NCBI RefSeq assembly: GCF_018139625.1
Contig: NZ_JAGSOH010000029.1
Coordinates: 1 to 64,000 of the forward strand
Length of the DNA stretch: 64,000 bases
Reading direction: 5' to 3'
Source of the DNA: Actinospica acidithermotolerans
GTDB lineage: Bacteria; Actinomycetota; Actinomycetes; Streptomycetales; Catenulisporaceae
Part shown: in pieces, positions 19,262 to 28,623 of the stretch
How positions within the stretch are numbered: the stretch's first letter is position 1
Layout: every line of letters begins with the position of its first letter
Translations under genes and position numbers: made by a program
The notes under the pieces: generated by a model
The model's database searches: none
Seen by the model: the letters and a program-made list of their open reading frames with translations, nothing else
What the model was told of the DNA's origin: nothing

Positions 19262-20556
19262 CGCTCCTCGACGCCGTGGCGCGTCGGGCGGTAGTAGCGG
19301 GTTCCGTGGATCGAGTCCGGCGCGTACTGCTGGGCGGCGACGGCGTTCGGCAGGTCGTGCGGATAGACGTACTCCTGGCCGTGGCCCAGCTTCTTGGCGC
19401 CCTTGTAGTGCGCGTCGCGCAGATGTGGCGGGACCGGGCCGGCCTTGCCCGCACGGACATCGGCGAGCGCCGCACCGATGGCGAGCGTGGCAGCGTTTGA
19501 CTTGGGGGCCAGCGCGAGCGCGATCACGGCCTGGGACAGCGAGAGCTGCGCCTCGGGCCAGCCGATGAAGGACACCGCCTGCATCGCGGCGACAGCCGTG
19601 GGCAGCGCGGACGGGTCGGCCAGGCCGATGTCCTCGCTGGCCGAGATGACCAGCCGGCGGGCGATGAAGCGCGGGTCCTCGCCCGCCTCGATCATCCGCG
19701 CCAGGTAGTGCAGCGCGGCGTCCACATCCGAACCGCGGATCGACTTGATCAGCGCCGAGGCCACGTCGTAGTGCTGGTCGCCGTCCTTGTCGTAGCGCAC
19801 GGCGGCCCGGTCGACGGCCTGCTCCAGGATGGCGACGGTGATCTCGTCCGAACCGCTGTCCTTCGCCGCTCCCGCCCCGGCCTCCAGCGCGGTCAGCGCC
19901 CGGCGCGCGTCTCCCCCGGCCATCCGCAGCAGGTGGCCGCGCGCCTCCTCGGCGAGGGTGACGGTGCCGGCCAGGCCGCGCTCGTCGGCCAGCGCCCGGT
20001 CGATCAGGGAGCTGATGTCGGCCTCGTCGAGCTGCTCCAGGGTGAGCAGCAGGGACCGGGACATCAGCGGGGAGATGACCGAGAAGTAGGGGTTCTCGGT
20101 CGTGGCCGCGATGAGGGTGACCGTGCGGTTTTCCACCGCGGGCAGCAGGGAGTCCTGCTGGGCCTTGGAGAAGCGGTGGATCTCGTCGAGGAACAGCACC
20201 GTCTCCCGGCCGTAGCCGGCGAGCTGGGTGCGCGCCTCGTCCAGGGCAGCGCGCACCTCCTTGACGCCGGCGGTGATCGCCGAGAGCTCCAGGAAGTGCC
20301 GGTCGGTGCTCTGCGCCACGACGTGCGCCAGCGTGGTCTTGCCGGTGCCGGGCGGGCCCCAGAGGATCACCGAGGCGGGCACGGCGCGGGACTGCGCGGA
20401 GGCCTCGACGAGCCGGCGCAGCGGGGAGCCGGGACGCAGCAGCTTGGCCTGGCCGACGACTTCGTCGAGGGTGCGCGGGCGCATGCGCGCGGCGAGCGGG
20501 GCGCGGGATTCGCCCTGCTCGCGGCTCGCGTAGTCGAAGAGGCTGTCGGCCGGCAT
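19198..20556 (-). CDS. rarA: Replication-associated recombination protein A (RarA/MgsA)
   Basis: A 452-residue clamp-loader-like AAA+ ATPase that acts at stalled replication forks. It has the Walker [15 protein letters not shown], the Walker [21 protein letters not shown], the sensor [10 protein letters not shown] and the C-terminal tetramerisation/SSB-linked region with [16 protein letters not shown]. Length matches the family. A TAGGCT hexamer 6 bp before the ATG suggests leaderless transcription. Its tail overlaps the Pr6Pr gene on the other strand. In Streptomyces the gene is commonly found near aspS/hisS; here they are 40 kb apart in the same window. Confidence 0.93.
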   Translation of the reverse strand: MPADSLFDYASREQGESRAPLAARMRPRTLDEVVGQAKLLRPGSPLRRLVEASAQSRAVPASVILWGPPGTGKTTLAHVVAQSTDRHFLELSAITAGVKEVRAALDEARTQLAGYGRETVLFLDEIHRFSKAQQDSLLPAVENRTVTLIAATTENPYFSVISPLMSRSLLLTLEQLDEADISSLIDRALADERGLAGTVTLAEEARGHLLRMAGGDARRALTALEAGAGAAKDSGSDEITVAILEQAVDRAAVRYDKDGDQHYDVASALIKSIRGSDVDAALHYLARMIEAGEDPRFIARRLVISASEDIGLADPSALPTAVAAMQAVSFIGWPEAQLSLSQAVIALALAPKSNAATLAIGAALADVRAGKAGPVPPHLRDAHYKGAKKLGHGQEYVYPHDLPNAVAAQQYAPDSIHGTRYYRPTRHGVEERYADRVERLRSLLGLPDEEPS

Positions 20557-20589
20557 GGCACGAGCCTAATACGCGGCGCCGACAAATCC

Positions 20590-20720
20590 GGATCAAGGAG
20601 TAGGCGCGGGCCCGCGCGAGCGCCGTACCGGATCAAGGAGTACGTGCAGGGCCCGCGCGAGCGCCGTACCGGATCAAGGAGTACGCGCATGGCTCGCGCG
20701 AGCGCCGTACCGGATCAAGC
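20590..20720. repeat. 40-41-bp tandem repeat, three full copies and a partial one
   Basis: Units starting GGATCAAGGAGTA and ending GAGCGCCGTACC occupy 20590-20629, 20630-20670 and 20671-20711, followed by a partial GGATCAAG. They fill most of the 194-bp gap between the divergent rarA and GNAT genes. The copies differ at a few internal bases. They could affect either promoter. Confidence 0.9.
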
Positions 20721-20750
20721 TTGTCGGTGCCGGATGCGAGAATCGTCGCC

Positions 20751-21737
<987 letters not shown>

Positions 21738-21778
21738 GCCCTGGGCCCGGGCGAGTGATGTGGGACACAATAAGATCC

Positions 21779-23083
21779 ATGACGAGAGCCTGGAAGATCG
21801 AGCCGACCGGTCCGCTGCGCGGGGACGTCACGGTCCGCGGGTCGAAGAACGCCGTCACCAAGCACATGGTCGCCGCGCTGCTCGGCGAGGGTCCGAGCAG
21901 GATCGCGAACGCGCCGCGGGTCGGCGACGTGGAGATCACCGGATCGATGCTGCGATCGGTCGGCGCGAGCGTGGAGCGCGAGGGTGACACGCTGGTCATC
22001 GAGCGCGGCGCCGAACTCTCCGCCGCGGTGCCCACCACGTTCACCGGGCGCAACCGGATCCCGGTGCTGCTGCTCGGCCCGCTGCTCAACCTCACCGGCG
22101 AGGCGTTCGTGCCGCTGGTCGGCGGGGACGCGATCGGCCCGCGCCCGCTGGACTTCCACATCGACGCGCTGACCAAGATGGGCGCGAACATCGTCGTCGA
22201 CGAGACGGGCATCCACGCGACCGCGCGGCGGCTGCAGGGCACGAAGGTGCAGCTGCCGTATCCGAGCGTCGGCGCGACCGAGTCGGTCATGCTGAGCGCG
22301 GTGCTCGCCGAGGGCCGGACCGTGATCCAGAACGCGGCCGTGGAGCCGGAGATCATGGAGCTCGCGCTGTTCCTGCAGCGGATGGGAGCCGGCATCCAGC
22401 TCCAGCCGGACCGCAGGATCCTGATCGAGGGCGTCGAGAAGCTGCACGGCGCCGCGACGACGCTGGCGGGCGACCGGCTCGAGGCCTTCAGCTACCTCGT
22501 CGCGGGCCTGCTGACCGGCGGGCAGGTGCGCGTCCACGGCTGCGCGCAGGAGCGCCTCGTGACCGCGATCGAGACGCTGCGGAAGATGGGCACGCACTTC
22601 GAGATCAGCGACCAGTACATCACCGCCTCGGCGCCGAACGGCCTGCGCTCGGCGGCCGTGCACACCGACACCCACCCCGGGTTCGCCACCGACTGGCAGC
22701 AGCCGCTGCTCGTGCTGATGAGCCAGGCGCGGGGCCTGTCCGTGCTGCACGAGACGGTGTTCGAGAACCGGTTCGTGTACGTCAAGGCGCTGCAGCAGCT
22801 GGGCTGCGAGATCGAGCTGTTCCCGATGTGCCTGGGCGGCAACGCCTGCCGCTTCCACGACACCAACCACCTGCACTCGGCGGTCGTGCACGGCCCCTCG
22901 AAGCTGGTGGGCGCGGAGGTGCACGTCCCGGACGTGCGCACCGGCTACTCCTCGGTCATCGCCGCGTCCATCGCCGACGGCCCCTCGGTGCTGCTGGACG
23001 TCGAATCCCTCGAACGCGGCTACGACGAGCCGCTGAATCGGCTACAGTCGCTCGGCATGGCGATCACCGTCATCGGGTCCTGA
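21779..23083 (+). CDS. MurA-type UDP-GlcNAc 1-carboxyvinyltransferase, Cys-to-Asp variant
   Basis: A 434-residue EPSP-synthase-fold enzyme that transfers enolpyruvate to UDP-GlcNAc, the first committed step of peptidoglycan synthesis. RGSKNAVTKH contains the conserved Lys-Asn pair. The active-site loop reads GGDAIGPRPLD, with Asp117 where most MurA proteins have the Cys that fosfomycin alkylates; the mycobacterial enzyme has the same Asp at the same number. Some loop regions differ from classical MurA (for example FPMCLGGNACRFH), so it could be the second paralogue found in many actinobacteria rather than the sole MurA. Start at the ATG immediately after AAGATCC, since similarity begins there. 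Confidence 0.8.
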   Translation: MTRAWKIEPTGPLRGDVTVRGSKNAVTKHMVAALLGEGPSRIANAPRVGDVEITGSMLRSVGASVEREGDTLVIERGAELSAAVPTTFTGRNRIPVLLLGPLLNLTGEAFVPLVGGDAIGPRPLDFHIDALTKMGANIVVDETGIHATARRLQGTKVQLPYPSVGATESVMLSAVLAEGRTVIQNAAVEPEIMELALFLQRMGAGIQLQPDRRILIEGVEKLHGAATTLAGDRLEAFSYLVAGLLTGGQVRVHGCAQERLVTAIETLRKMGTHFEISDQYITASAPNGLRSAAVHTDTHPGFATDWQQPLLVLMSQARGLSVLHETVFENRFVYVKALQQLGCEIELFPMCLGGNACRFHDTNHLHSAVVHGPSKLVGAEVHVPDVRTGYSSVIAASIADGPSVLLDVESLERGYDEPLNRLQSLGMAITVIGS

Positions 23084-23124
23084 TCGCCAGACTGTAGAGA
23101 TAAACCACCTTGGGGGAGAGAGAC

Positions 23125-23577
23125 GTGTCCGTGTTCCAGGACGCAGCCGCGGCCCAGTTCGGGCCGGCGCCGGTCGGCAAGCAGATGAAGAAGCGCAACG
23201 TGGTCGCCGTGTGGATCGGGCTTCCGCTGATCACGCTGGGCATTTACCACCTCGTCTGGTACTACACGATCCAGGCCGAGATGAAGGAGTTCGACCCGCG
23301 CGAGGAGAAGATCAACCCGGTCGGCTCGCTGCTGACCGTGATGTTCGGCTGGATCCTGTGCTACGTCCCGCCGCTCGTGTCGTACTACAACACCGGCAAG
23401 CGGATCGCGAACGCGCAGCGCGCGGCCGGCCTGGCGCAGACCTGCAGCCCGGTCGTGGGGCTGCTGCTGATGTTCGTGTTCGGCCTGGGCACGCTGTACT
23501 ACCAGGGCGAGCTGAACAAGGTCGTCGAGCACTACGGCGACGCCCCGGCCGGTTCGCCGGTCCAGCTCGCCGCGTAG
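23125..23577 (+). CDS. DUF4234 membrane protein
   Basis: A 150-residue protein with three or four hydrophobic segments. KKRNVVAVWIGLPLITLGIY leads into HLVWYYTIQAEMKEFD, the DUF4234 signature. The GTG at 23125 follows GGGGGAGAG. Family members are membrane proteins of unknown role. It stands 41 bp after murA on the same strand. Confidence 0.75.
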   Translation: MSVFQDAAAAQFGPAPVGKQMKKRNVVAVWIGLPLITLGIYHLVWYYTIQAEMKEFDPREEKINPVGSLLTVMFGWILCYVPPLVSYYNTGKRIANAQRAAGLAQTCSPVVGLLLMFVFGLGTLYYQGELNKVVEHYGDAPAGSPVQLAA

Positions 23578-23591
23578 CCGGCCCGTCAGCG

Positions 23592-23789
23592 GGTGGCCGG
23601 CGCGTCGGCGCGTAGCCGGCGCGTCAGCCGCCGTGCGCCAGCCGGCGCAGGGTCTCCTCGGGCTCGCGGCAGAGCCCGAGGTGCACCGGCGGTGGCCGGC
23701 GCGTCGGCGCGTAGCCGGCGCGTCAGCCGCCGTGCGCCAGCCGGCGCAGGGTCTCCTCGGGCTCGCGGCAGAGCCCGAGGTGCACCGGC
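23592..23789. repeat. Perfect 99-bp tandem duplication of the DUF3037 gene end
   Basis: Positions 23592-23690 and 23691-23789 are identical over 99 bp. The right copy holds the last 21 codons and the stop (23723-23725) of the minus-strand DUF3037 gene; the left copy repeats the same codons and stop downstream as non-coding sequence. Complete identity points to a recent event or ongoing slippage or conversion. Confidence 0.95.
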
Positions 23790-24175
23790 CCCGGCTGCAG
23801 CACGGCCGAGCGGGGGGCCGTCAGCCAGCGGAAGCGCTGCCCGAGCGAGATCTCCCCGGCCGGACCGGCGGGCGCCCCGCCGCGGCAGATCTTCGCGATC
23901 GCGCCGAGCGCGGCGGCCAGGCCGTCGATGTCGGCGTCCGGATCGAGGGCGCGCACGCGGTCGGGGTCGAGCCACGTCGCGCAGGCCAGGAAGTCGCGGG
24001 CCTGGCAGTACACGAGCACGCCGACGTTCACCGCCTCGCCGAGCTCCACCCGCGGAACCGCGCGCAGGTACGCGTACTCCACCGCGTTCGAGGCGGCGTC
24101 CTTCGCGGCTGCGGTGTCCGCGGTGTGCGCGGAGTCCGCGGAGGTGGCGGCAGCGTGCTGAGCGGCAGTCATCAT
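23723..24175 (-). CDS. DUF3037 family protein, partner of the HipA-like kinase
   Basis: A 150-residue protein of the DUF3037 family. After an Ala/Ser/Asp-rich N-terminal 30 residues, the domain starts EYAYLRAVPRVELGEAVNVG and continues VLVYCQARDFLACATWLDPD. It begins 2 nt after the stop of the HipA-family gene, so the pair is one transcriptional unit, an arrangement I recall in many actinobacteria. Function is unknown; a regulatory or substrate role for the kinase is inferred from context. Its 3' end is duplicated downstream. Confidence 0.75.
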   Translation of the reverse strand: MMTAAQHAAATSADSAHTADTAAAKDAASNAVEYAYLRAVPRVELGEAVNVGVLVYCQARDFLACATWLDPDRVRALDPDADIDGLAAALGAIAKICRGGAPAGPAGEISLGQRFRWLTAPRSAVLQPGPVHLGLCREPEETLRRLAHGG

Positions 24176-24177
24176 CG

Positions 24178-24969
24178 TCACCGGGCCGCCTTCGCGTCCA
24201 CCGGCGCAAGCCACTCGGAGCGCGGCTCGCGGAGCCGGACCGCGAACCAGTCCACGAAGGCCTTGCGCACGGCGTCCGGCGAGTCGAAGCCCGGCTCGTC
24301 CGCCAGCCACTCGTCCGGAACCAGCGCCGCCGCGGCGGCGACCGCGTCCGGGGTCACCAGGGGCGCCAACGCCGCGTCCGCCGCCCGCAGATCCGGCTCG
24401 AACCGGGCCAGCACGTGCTCCCCGGGCGCCATCCGGGACGGCCGGCGCGCGGAGCGCTCGATCGCCGCCGCGTCCTGCGGCCAGGAGTGCTGGAAGATCA
24501 ACGACGCGCCGTGGTCGATGAGGTAGAGCCTGCCGTGCCAGCGCATCAGGTTCGGGTTGCGCCACGAGCGGTCCACGTTGCCGACCAGGAGGTCGAACCA
24601 GACGACGCGTCCGGCGAACCCGGCGTCCACCTCGAACGCGAGCGGGTCGAAGTTGAGCGAGCCCGGCAGGTAGTCCATGCCGAGGTTGAGCCCGACGCTG
24701 TTGAGGAGAAGCTCCTGAATCTCCTGGTCCGGCTCGCCCTTGCCGATGGCCGCGTCCAGCTGCACCGTCACCAGCTCCGGCACCGGGAGCCCGAGCGCGC
24801 GGCCCAGCTCCCCCGCCACGACCTCCGCGATCAGCGCCTTGCGGCCCTGCCCCGCGCCGCGGAACTTCACGACGTACATCCCGAGGTCGTCCGCCTCCAC
24901 GATCGCGGGAAGCGAGCCGCCCTCCTTCAACGGCGTGACGTATCTGGTCGCGGTGACATGTCTGAGCAC
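24178..24969 (-). CDS. HipA-family kinase-like protein
   Basis: A 263-residue protein similar to the stand-alone HipA-like kinase family. It contains GMYVVKFRGAGQGRKALIAE (nucleotide-binding Lys), FDLLVGNVDRSWRNPNLM (catalytic Asp-Asn segment) and YLIDHGASLIF, where the DFG-like metal-binding motif reads DHG. It is much shorter than HipA toxins and lacks the usual N-terminal subdomain 1. The GTG at 24969 is preceded by TAGGCT with a 7-bp gap and no ribosome site, indicating a leaderless mRNA. It is coupled to DUF3037. No HipB-like antitoxin is adjacent, so a classical toxin-antitoxin role is unproven. Confidence 0.75.
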   Translation of the reverse strand: MLRHVTATRYVTPLKEGGSLPAIVEADDLGMYVVKFRGAGQGRKALIAEVVAGELGRALGLPVPELVTVQLDAAIGKGEPDQEIQELLLNSVGLNLGMDYLPGSLNFDPLAFEVDAGFAGRVVWFDLLVGNVDRSWRNPNLMRWHGRLYLIDHGASLIFQHSWPQDAAAIERSARRPSRMAPGEHVLARFEPDLRAADAALAPLVTPDAVAAAAALVPDEWLADEPGFDSPDAVRKAFVDWFAVRLREPRSEWLAPVDAKAAR

Positions 24970-25023
24970 GGGGACAAGCCTAACCGCAGATTCCTGTCGG
25001 ACCCCTCCGGTAGAACCGGGGTC

Positions 25024-25758
25024 ATGAAGGCTCTTCTCACCTCGGCCGGGATCAAGAACCGCAGCATCCACGATGAGCTGGTGGAGCTGCTGGGCAAACC
25101 GATCGCCGAGTCCAGCGCCCTGTTCATTCCGACCGCGATCCACCCCTTCCCCGGCGGGCCGGGCATGGCCTGGCGGGCGGTCACCGGCGCGTCGGCGTCA
25201 CCGCTGGTCCAGCTGGGGTGGAGGTCGCTGGGCCTGTTGGAGCTGACGGCCCTGCCGCACATCGAGCAGGCCGCGTGGCTGCCGTCGGTCCAGGAGGCCG
25301 ATGCGCTGCTGGTGTGGGGCGGCGATCCGATCTTCCTCGCCGAGTGGCTGCGGCGCTCCGGGCTGGCGGAGGCACTGCCGACGCTGCGCCCCGAGTCGGT
25401 CTACGTCGGGGTGAGTGCCGGGAGCATCGCCGCCACCACCACGTTCGCGGAGACATATCCCGAGCCGCCGCGCGGGAACGACGGCCCGCTGGAGTCGGAG
25501 CAGGTCGTCTTCGCGACGCCCCAGGGCGATGTCGAAAGGCTCCTGGTCGCGGGGCGGGGCGCGGGCCTCGTCGACTTCGCGGTGATCCCGCATCTGGAGA
25601 ACCCCGACCACCCCGACGCCTCGCTGCCTAACGCGGAGAAGTGGGCGGCTCGCATCCCCGTCCCCACATACGCGATCGACGATCAGAGCGCGGTCTCGGT
25701 GGTCGACGGGGTCGCCCGCGTCGTCTCGGAAGGGCAGTGGAAGCTCTTCAGGCCGTGA
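25024..25758 (+). CDS. Peptidase S51 (dipeptidase E-like) family protein
   Basis: A 244-residue class I glutamine-amidotransferase-like protein of the peptidase S51 family. The nucleophile Ser lies in VYVGVSAGSIAATTTF, with VWGGDPIFLAEWLRRSG before it and VIPHLENPDHPD providing the His. Members hydrolyse N-terminal Asp dipeptides, isoAsp peptides or cyanophycin fragments; the substrate here is not determined. The ATG lies 7 bp after TAGAAC, compatible with leaderless expression, and the gene is divergent from hipA across only 54 bp. Confidence 0.8.
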   Translation: MKALLTSAGIKNRSIHDELVELLGKPIAESSALFIPTAIHPFPGGPGMAWRAVTGASASPLVQLGWRSLGLLELTALPHIEQAAWLPSVQEADALLVWGGDPIFLAEWLRRSGLAEALPTLRPESVYVGVSAGSIAATTTFAETYPEPPRGNDGPLESEQVVFATPQGDVERLLVAGRGAGLVDFAVIPHLENPDHPDASLPNAEKWAARIPVPTYAIDDQSAVSVVDGVARVVSEGQWKLFRP

Positions 25759-25784
25759 TCGGCGGGAGCATGCCGACGCCGGAT

Positions 25785-25832
25785 GGTGACGCGGGCCGGG
25801 TCCCTTGGCACAGGGGCCCGGCCCGCGTGACC
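25785..25832. terminator. Bidirectional terminator hairpin between S51 peptidase and galactanase genes
   Basis: A 21-bp stem with two imperfect positions (25785-25805 with 25812-25832) and a 6-nt loop lies between the two convergent stop codons. The stem is very GC-rich and lacks a T-tract. Confidence 0.7.
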
Positions 25833-25872
25833 GGCGGCTCGCCGGAGTGCGCAACCGCCGCGCGGCGCGTGC

Positions 25873-27498
25873 TTAACGCGGCGCGTAGTCGTCGATGACC
25901 GGCAGAGCCTTGTCGCTGTAGTCGAACATGGCCTGGTTCTCCCACCCGTCGCCGGAGCTCGGGTCGGTCGGATCCCAGCCGTTGCCCTGCACGACGGTCC
26001 AGGTCGGCTCCCAGTAGAAGGCGCCGAGACCGAGGCCGTTCGGGACGGCCTGGACGATGCTGAGGGTGTCGCGGAACATCGCGGCCTGGCCGGCCGGCGT
26101 GGCGGCGTAGCCGGTCTCCAGCTCGCTCGCGGTGCTGAAGCTGAGCGAGGCGGTGGGGTCGCCGCTGTCGAGGGTGAACGGGTACGCGGTCTCGGCGAGG
26201 ATGATCGGCTTGCCGTAGCGCTCGGCGGTCTGGTCGAGCGTGGACTGCAGCTCGTCCAGGTATCCGTGCCAGTAGGAGTAGTACGACAGCGCGATCACGT
26301 CGAACGGGATGCCCTGCGCGACCGCGTTGTCGAAGAACCACTCGACGCCGCCCCAGCTGGCCGCGTTCGCGATGTGCAGCGCGATCTTCGCGTGCGGATC
26401 CGCCGACTTCACGCCGGCGATCGCCGACTTGAGCAGCGCGCCGAACGTGGTCCAGGCGGTGCTGGAGCCGTAGTCGAGGCCGGTCGGCCACAGGAAGCCG
26501 CCGTTGACCTCGTTGCCGGTCTGCACCATGTCGGGCGGGGTGCCCTGGCGCACGAGGTCGCCGACCACCTTCGCCGAGTAGCCGTAGATGTCGGTCTCGA
26601 GCTGGCTCAGGCTGTCGTTCGCCCACGCCGCGGGGGTCGCCTGGTGGCCGGGGTCGGTCCAGGTGTCGGAGTAGTGGAAGTCGAGGAACAGCTTCATGTG
26701 GTGCGCCTTGGCCTCGCGGGCGCCCTCAAGCAGCTGCTGCTCGTCGTTCATGCCGTCTTCCGGGTTCACCCACACGCGCAGCCGGACGTAGTTCATGCCC
26801 GCGCTGCCGAGGATGTCGAGTGCGTTCTCCTGCTGCCCGTCGGCGTTGTAGTAGGTGCCGCCGAGCTGCTCGGAGCGCACCAGCGTGGAGACGTCGCCGC
26901 CGCGGATCGGCAGCGAGGCGTAGCCCGGGGTCAGGGTGACCAGGCCGTAGTTGGTCCAGTCGCCCGCCGCGCTGTTCGAGACCAGGTGGATGGTGGCCTC
27001 GTGGTTCGTCACGTGCACCGAGGTGACGATGTGGATCCAGCTGCCGTCCGAGATCACCGGGACGGCGGTCCGGTTGCTCTGCCGACCGGACTGGAGCTCG
27101 ATGTAGTCCGCGGTGTCGCCGCCGCCCGACTTCACCCAGGCGCCGAGCGTGTAGGCGCCGTCGTCCAGGCCGGTCACGCGCTGCCAGGTGTCCACGTCGT
27201 ACGCGGACGAGGACCAGTGCGTGAGCTGGTACGCGTCGCCGTCGTAGCCGTACCCGGTCGCCTCCGTGAACGAGGCGCCCGCGGTTCCGGTCGTGCTCCA
27301 GCCGGCGGGGGTCGCGGTGCCGGTGCCGTCGACGTCGAAGCCCGGGTTGACGACCTGGCCGTCGCCGGCTTCGGCGCCGCCGCGGCCGCCGTTCGCATCC
27401 GCGTGGGCCACTGCGGGGAACGCGGTCAACGCGAGGGCGGCGACGCCCGCGCACAGTCCGCGCGTCCATATCCGTGGCTGTGCCTTCGCATGCTGCAT
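25873..27498 (-). CDS. Secreted GH53 arabinogalactan endo-beta-1,4-galactanase
   Basis: A 541-residue secreted enzyme that cleaves beta-1,4-galactan. A signal peptide with a GLCAGVAALALTAFPAVAHA core ends near residue 33. A carbohydrate-binding beta-sandwich follows (about 45-195, from VVNPGFDVDGTGTATPAGWS), and then the GH53 barrel from LPIRGGDVSTLVRSEQLGG. The barrel holds VRLRVWVNPEDG, the acid/base Glu in VQTGNEVNGGFLWP and the nucleophile Glu in PIILAETAYPF. The start is preceded by GGGAG. It stands alone, without galactoside transporter or GH42 partner, and two LacI-family-like operator sites lie upstream. Confidence 0.92.
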   Translation of the reverse strand: MQHAKAQPRIWTRGLCAGVAALALTAFPAVAHADANGGRGGAEAGDGQVVNPGFDVDGTGTATPAGWSTTGTAGASFTEATGYGYDGDAYQLTHWSSSAYDVDTWQRVTGLDDGAYTLGAWVKSGGGDTADYIELQSGRQSNRTAVPVISDGSWIHIVTSVHVTNHEATIHLVSNSAAGDWTNYGLVTLTPGYASLPIRGGDVSTLVRSEQLGGTYYNADGQQENALDILGSAGMNYVRLRVWVNPEDGMNDEQQLLEGAREAKAHHMKLFLDFHYSDTWTDPGHQATPAAWANDSLSQLETDIYGYSAKVVGDLVRQGTPPDMVQTGNEVNGGFLWPTGLDYGSSTAWTTFGALLKSAIAGVKSADPHAKIALHIANAASWGGVEWFFDNAVAQGIPFDVIALSYYSYWHGYLDELQSTLDQTAERYGKPIILAETAYPFTLDSGDPTASLSFSTASELETGYAATPAGQAAMFRDTLSIVQAVPNGLGLGAFYWEPTWTVVQGNGWDPTDPSSGDGWENQAMFDYSDKALPVIDDYAPR

Positions 27499-27542
27499 CG
27501 CTGCATCACTCCCAAGATCGGGGCCCGCCGCTCACCCTTCGT

Positions 27543-27644
27543 TGGGATCGTTCACAGGCCCGGCCGTAAGAAATACCACTGCAGCTGCAATTCGTCGAGA
27601 TGTGCCAAGGGGTTTTGAAGGACACAATTCCGTGAACGCTCCCA
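27543..27644. promoter_or_regulatory. Two LacI-family-like operator sites before the galactanase gene
   Basis: TGGGATCGTTCACA (27543-27556) and, on the opposite strand, TGGGAGCGTTCACG (27631-27644) share 12 of 14 bases and form an inverted pair 88 bp apart. Each is an imperfect palindrome around a central CG, the form of LacI-family operators such as TGNGANCGNTCNCA. They flank the galactanase promoter (start 27498, minus) and the second also precedes sigJ. Galactan genes in Streptomyces are controlled by a LacI-type repressor; none is encoded here. Confidence 0.4.
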
Positions 27645-27689
27645 GCCTGCGGCGACCGTCCGGCGCCGCGCCGGACTAGGCTGCGGGAC

Positions 27690-28568
27690 ATGGCGGCTGC
27701 GGAGGACTTCGAGGAGCACCGGCGCTATCTCGGCGCGGTGGCCTACCGGATGCTCGGCTCGATCGCCGACGCCGAGGACGTCGTCCAGGAGGCCTGGCTG
27801 CGCTGGCGGGACGTGGACCACGCGGGCGTCGAGAATCCGCGCGCCTACCTCACGACCGTCGTCACGCGGCTGTGCTGCAACGAGCTCGATTCGGCGCGTA
27901 CGCGGCGCGAGTCCTACTACGGCGAGTGGCTGCCGGAGCCGCTGCTCGACGAGGCGCCGGGCCCGCAGGATCGGGCCGAGGTCGGCGAGCAGATCTCGTA
28001 CGCGGTCACGGCGCTGCTGGAGCGGCTGAGTCCGGCCGAGCGCGCCGCCTTCGTGCTGCACGACGTGTTCGGCGTGGACTTCGCGCTGATCGCCTCGGCG
28101 CTCGACCGCTCGGAGCAGGCCGTCCGCCAGCTCGCCTCGCGGGCCCGCCGGCAGATCAAGGACGACGGACCGCGACGGACCGCCGACCGGGCCGTGCAGC
28201 GGCGGGCCGTCGAGGCGTTCGCCGGAGCCGTGACGCAGGGCGACATCATGGCTCTGATGCGGGTCCTTGACCCGGACACCGTCTGGCACTCGGACGGCGG
28301 CGGCATCGTGCGGGCCGGGGTGCGCCCGATCCTGGGCGCGGACAAGGTGGCTCGGCTCGTCCTCGGACTGGTCAGGAACTTCGTGGAGCCGGGCACGACG
28401 ATGGGATTCGTCGAGCTCGACGGCGAGACGGGGATCGTCGTGCACGGCCCGGACGGCGCGCCGATCGCCGTGTTCGGCTTCTGCGTCGATGACAGCGGCC
28501 TGATCTGCGAGTCCCATGCCGTGGTGACCCCGGAGAAGCTGACGCGGGTGCCGTCCGCGGCGGTCTGA
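27690..28568 (+). CDS. ECF41-group (SigJ-like) RNA polymerase sigma factor
   Basis: A 292-residue extracytoplasmic-function sigma factor with a C-terminal SnoaL/NTF2-like extension, the layout of the ECF41 group. Region 2 is FEEHRRYLGAVAYRMLGSIADAEDVVQ (split here as FEEHRRYLGAVAYRM and LGSIADAEDVVQ), and region 4 includes LDRSEQAVRQLASRARRQ. The extension carries WHSDGGGIVRAG, the DGGG loop known to control activity. It has no anti-sigma gene beside it. A TAGGCT hexamer 7 bp before the ATG points to a leaderless mRNA. The oxidoreductase gene downstream has an ECF41-like promoter and is the likely target. Confidence 0.85.
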   Translation: MAAAEDFEEHRRYLGAVAYRMLGSIADAEDVVQEAWLRWRDVDHAGVENPRAYLTTVVTRLCCNELDSARTRRESYYGEWLPEPLLDEAPGPQDRAEVGEQISYAVTALLERLSPAERAAFVLHDVFGVDFALIASALDRSEQAVRQLASRARRQIKDDGPRRTADRAVQRRAVEAFAGAVTQGDIMALMRVLDPDTVWHSDGGGIVRAGVRPILGADKVARLVLGLVRNFVEPGTTMGFVELDGETGIVVHGPDGAPIAVFGFCVDDSGLICESHAVVTPEKLTRVPSAAV

Positions 28569-28619
28569 GCGCAGCCGGCCAGGGTGCAGTCGGTGTGAGC
28601 GCAGTGGGTGTGAGCGCGG
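28566..28619. repeat. Stop-codon-proximal short repeat, three units
   Basis: TGAGCGCAG occurs at 28566-28574, where the TGA is the sigJ stop, and at 28596-28604; TGAGCGCGG follows at 28611-28619. The second and third lie within GGTGTGAGCGC repeats. It is another case of duplication at a gene's 3' end. Confidence 0.55.
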
Positions 28620-28623
28620 TCAC

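Noticed and set aside
21771-21778. TAAGAT as a leaderless -10 for the murA-like gene
   Set aside because: It lies 2 bp before the ATG, so transcription would start inside the coding sequence.
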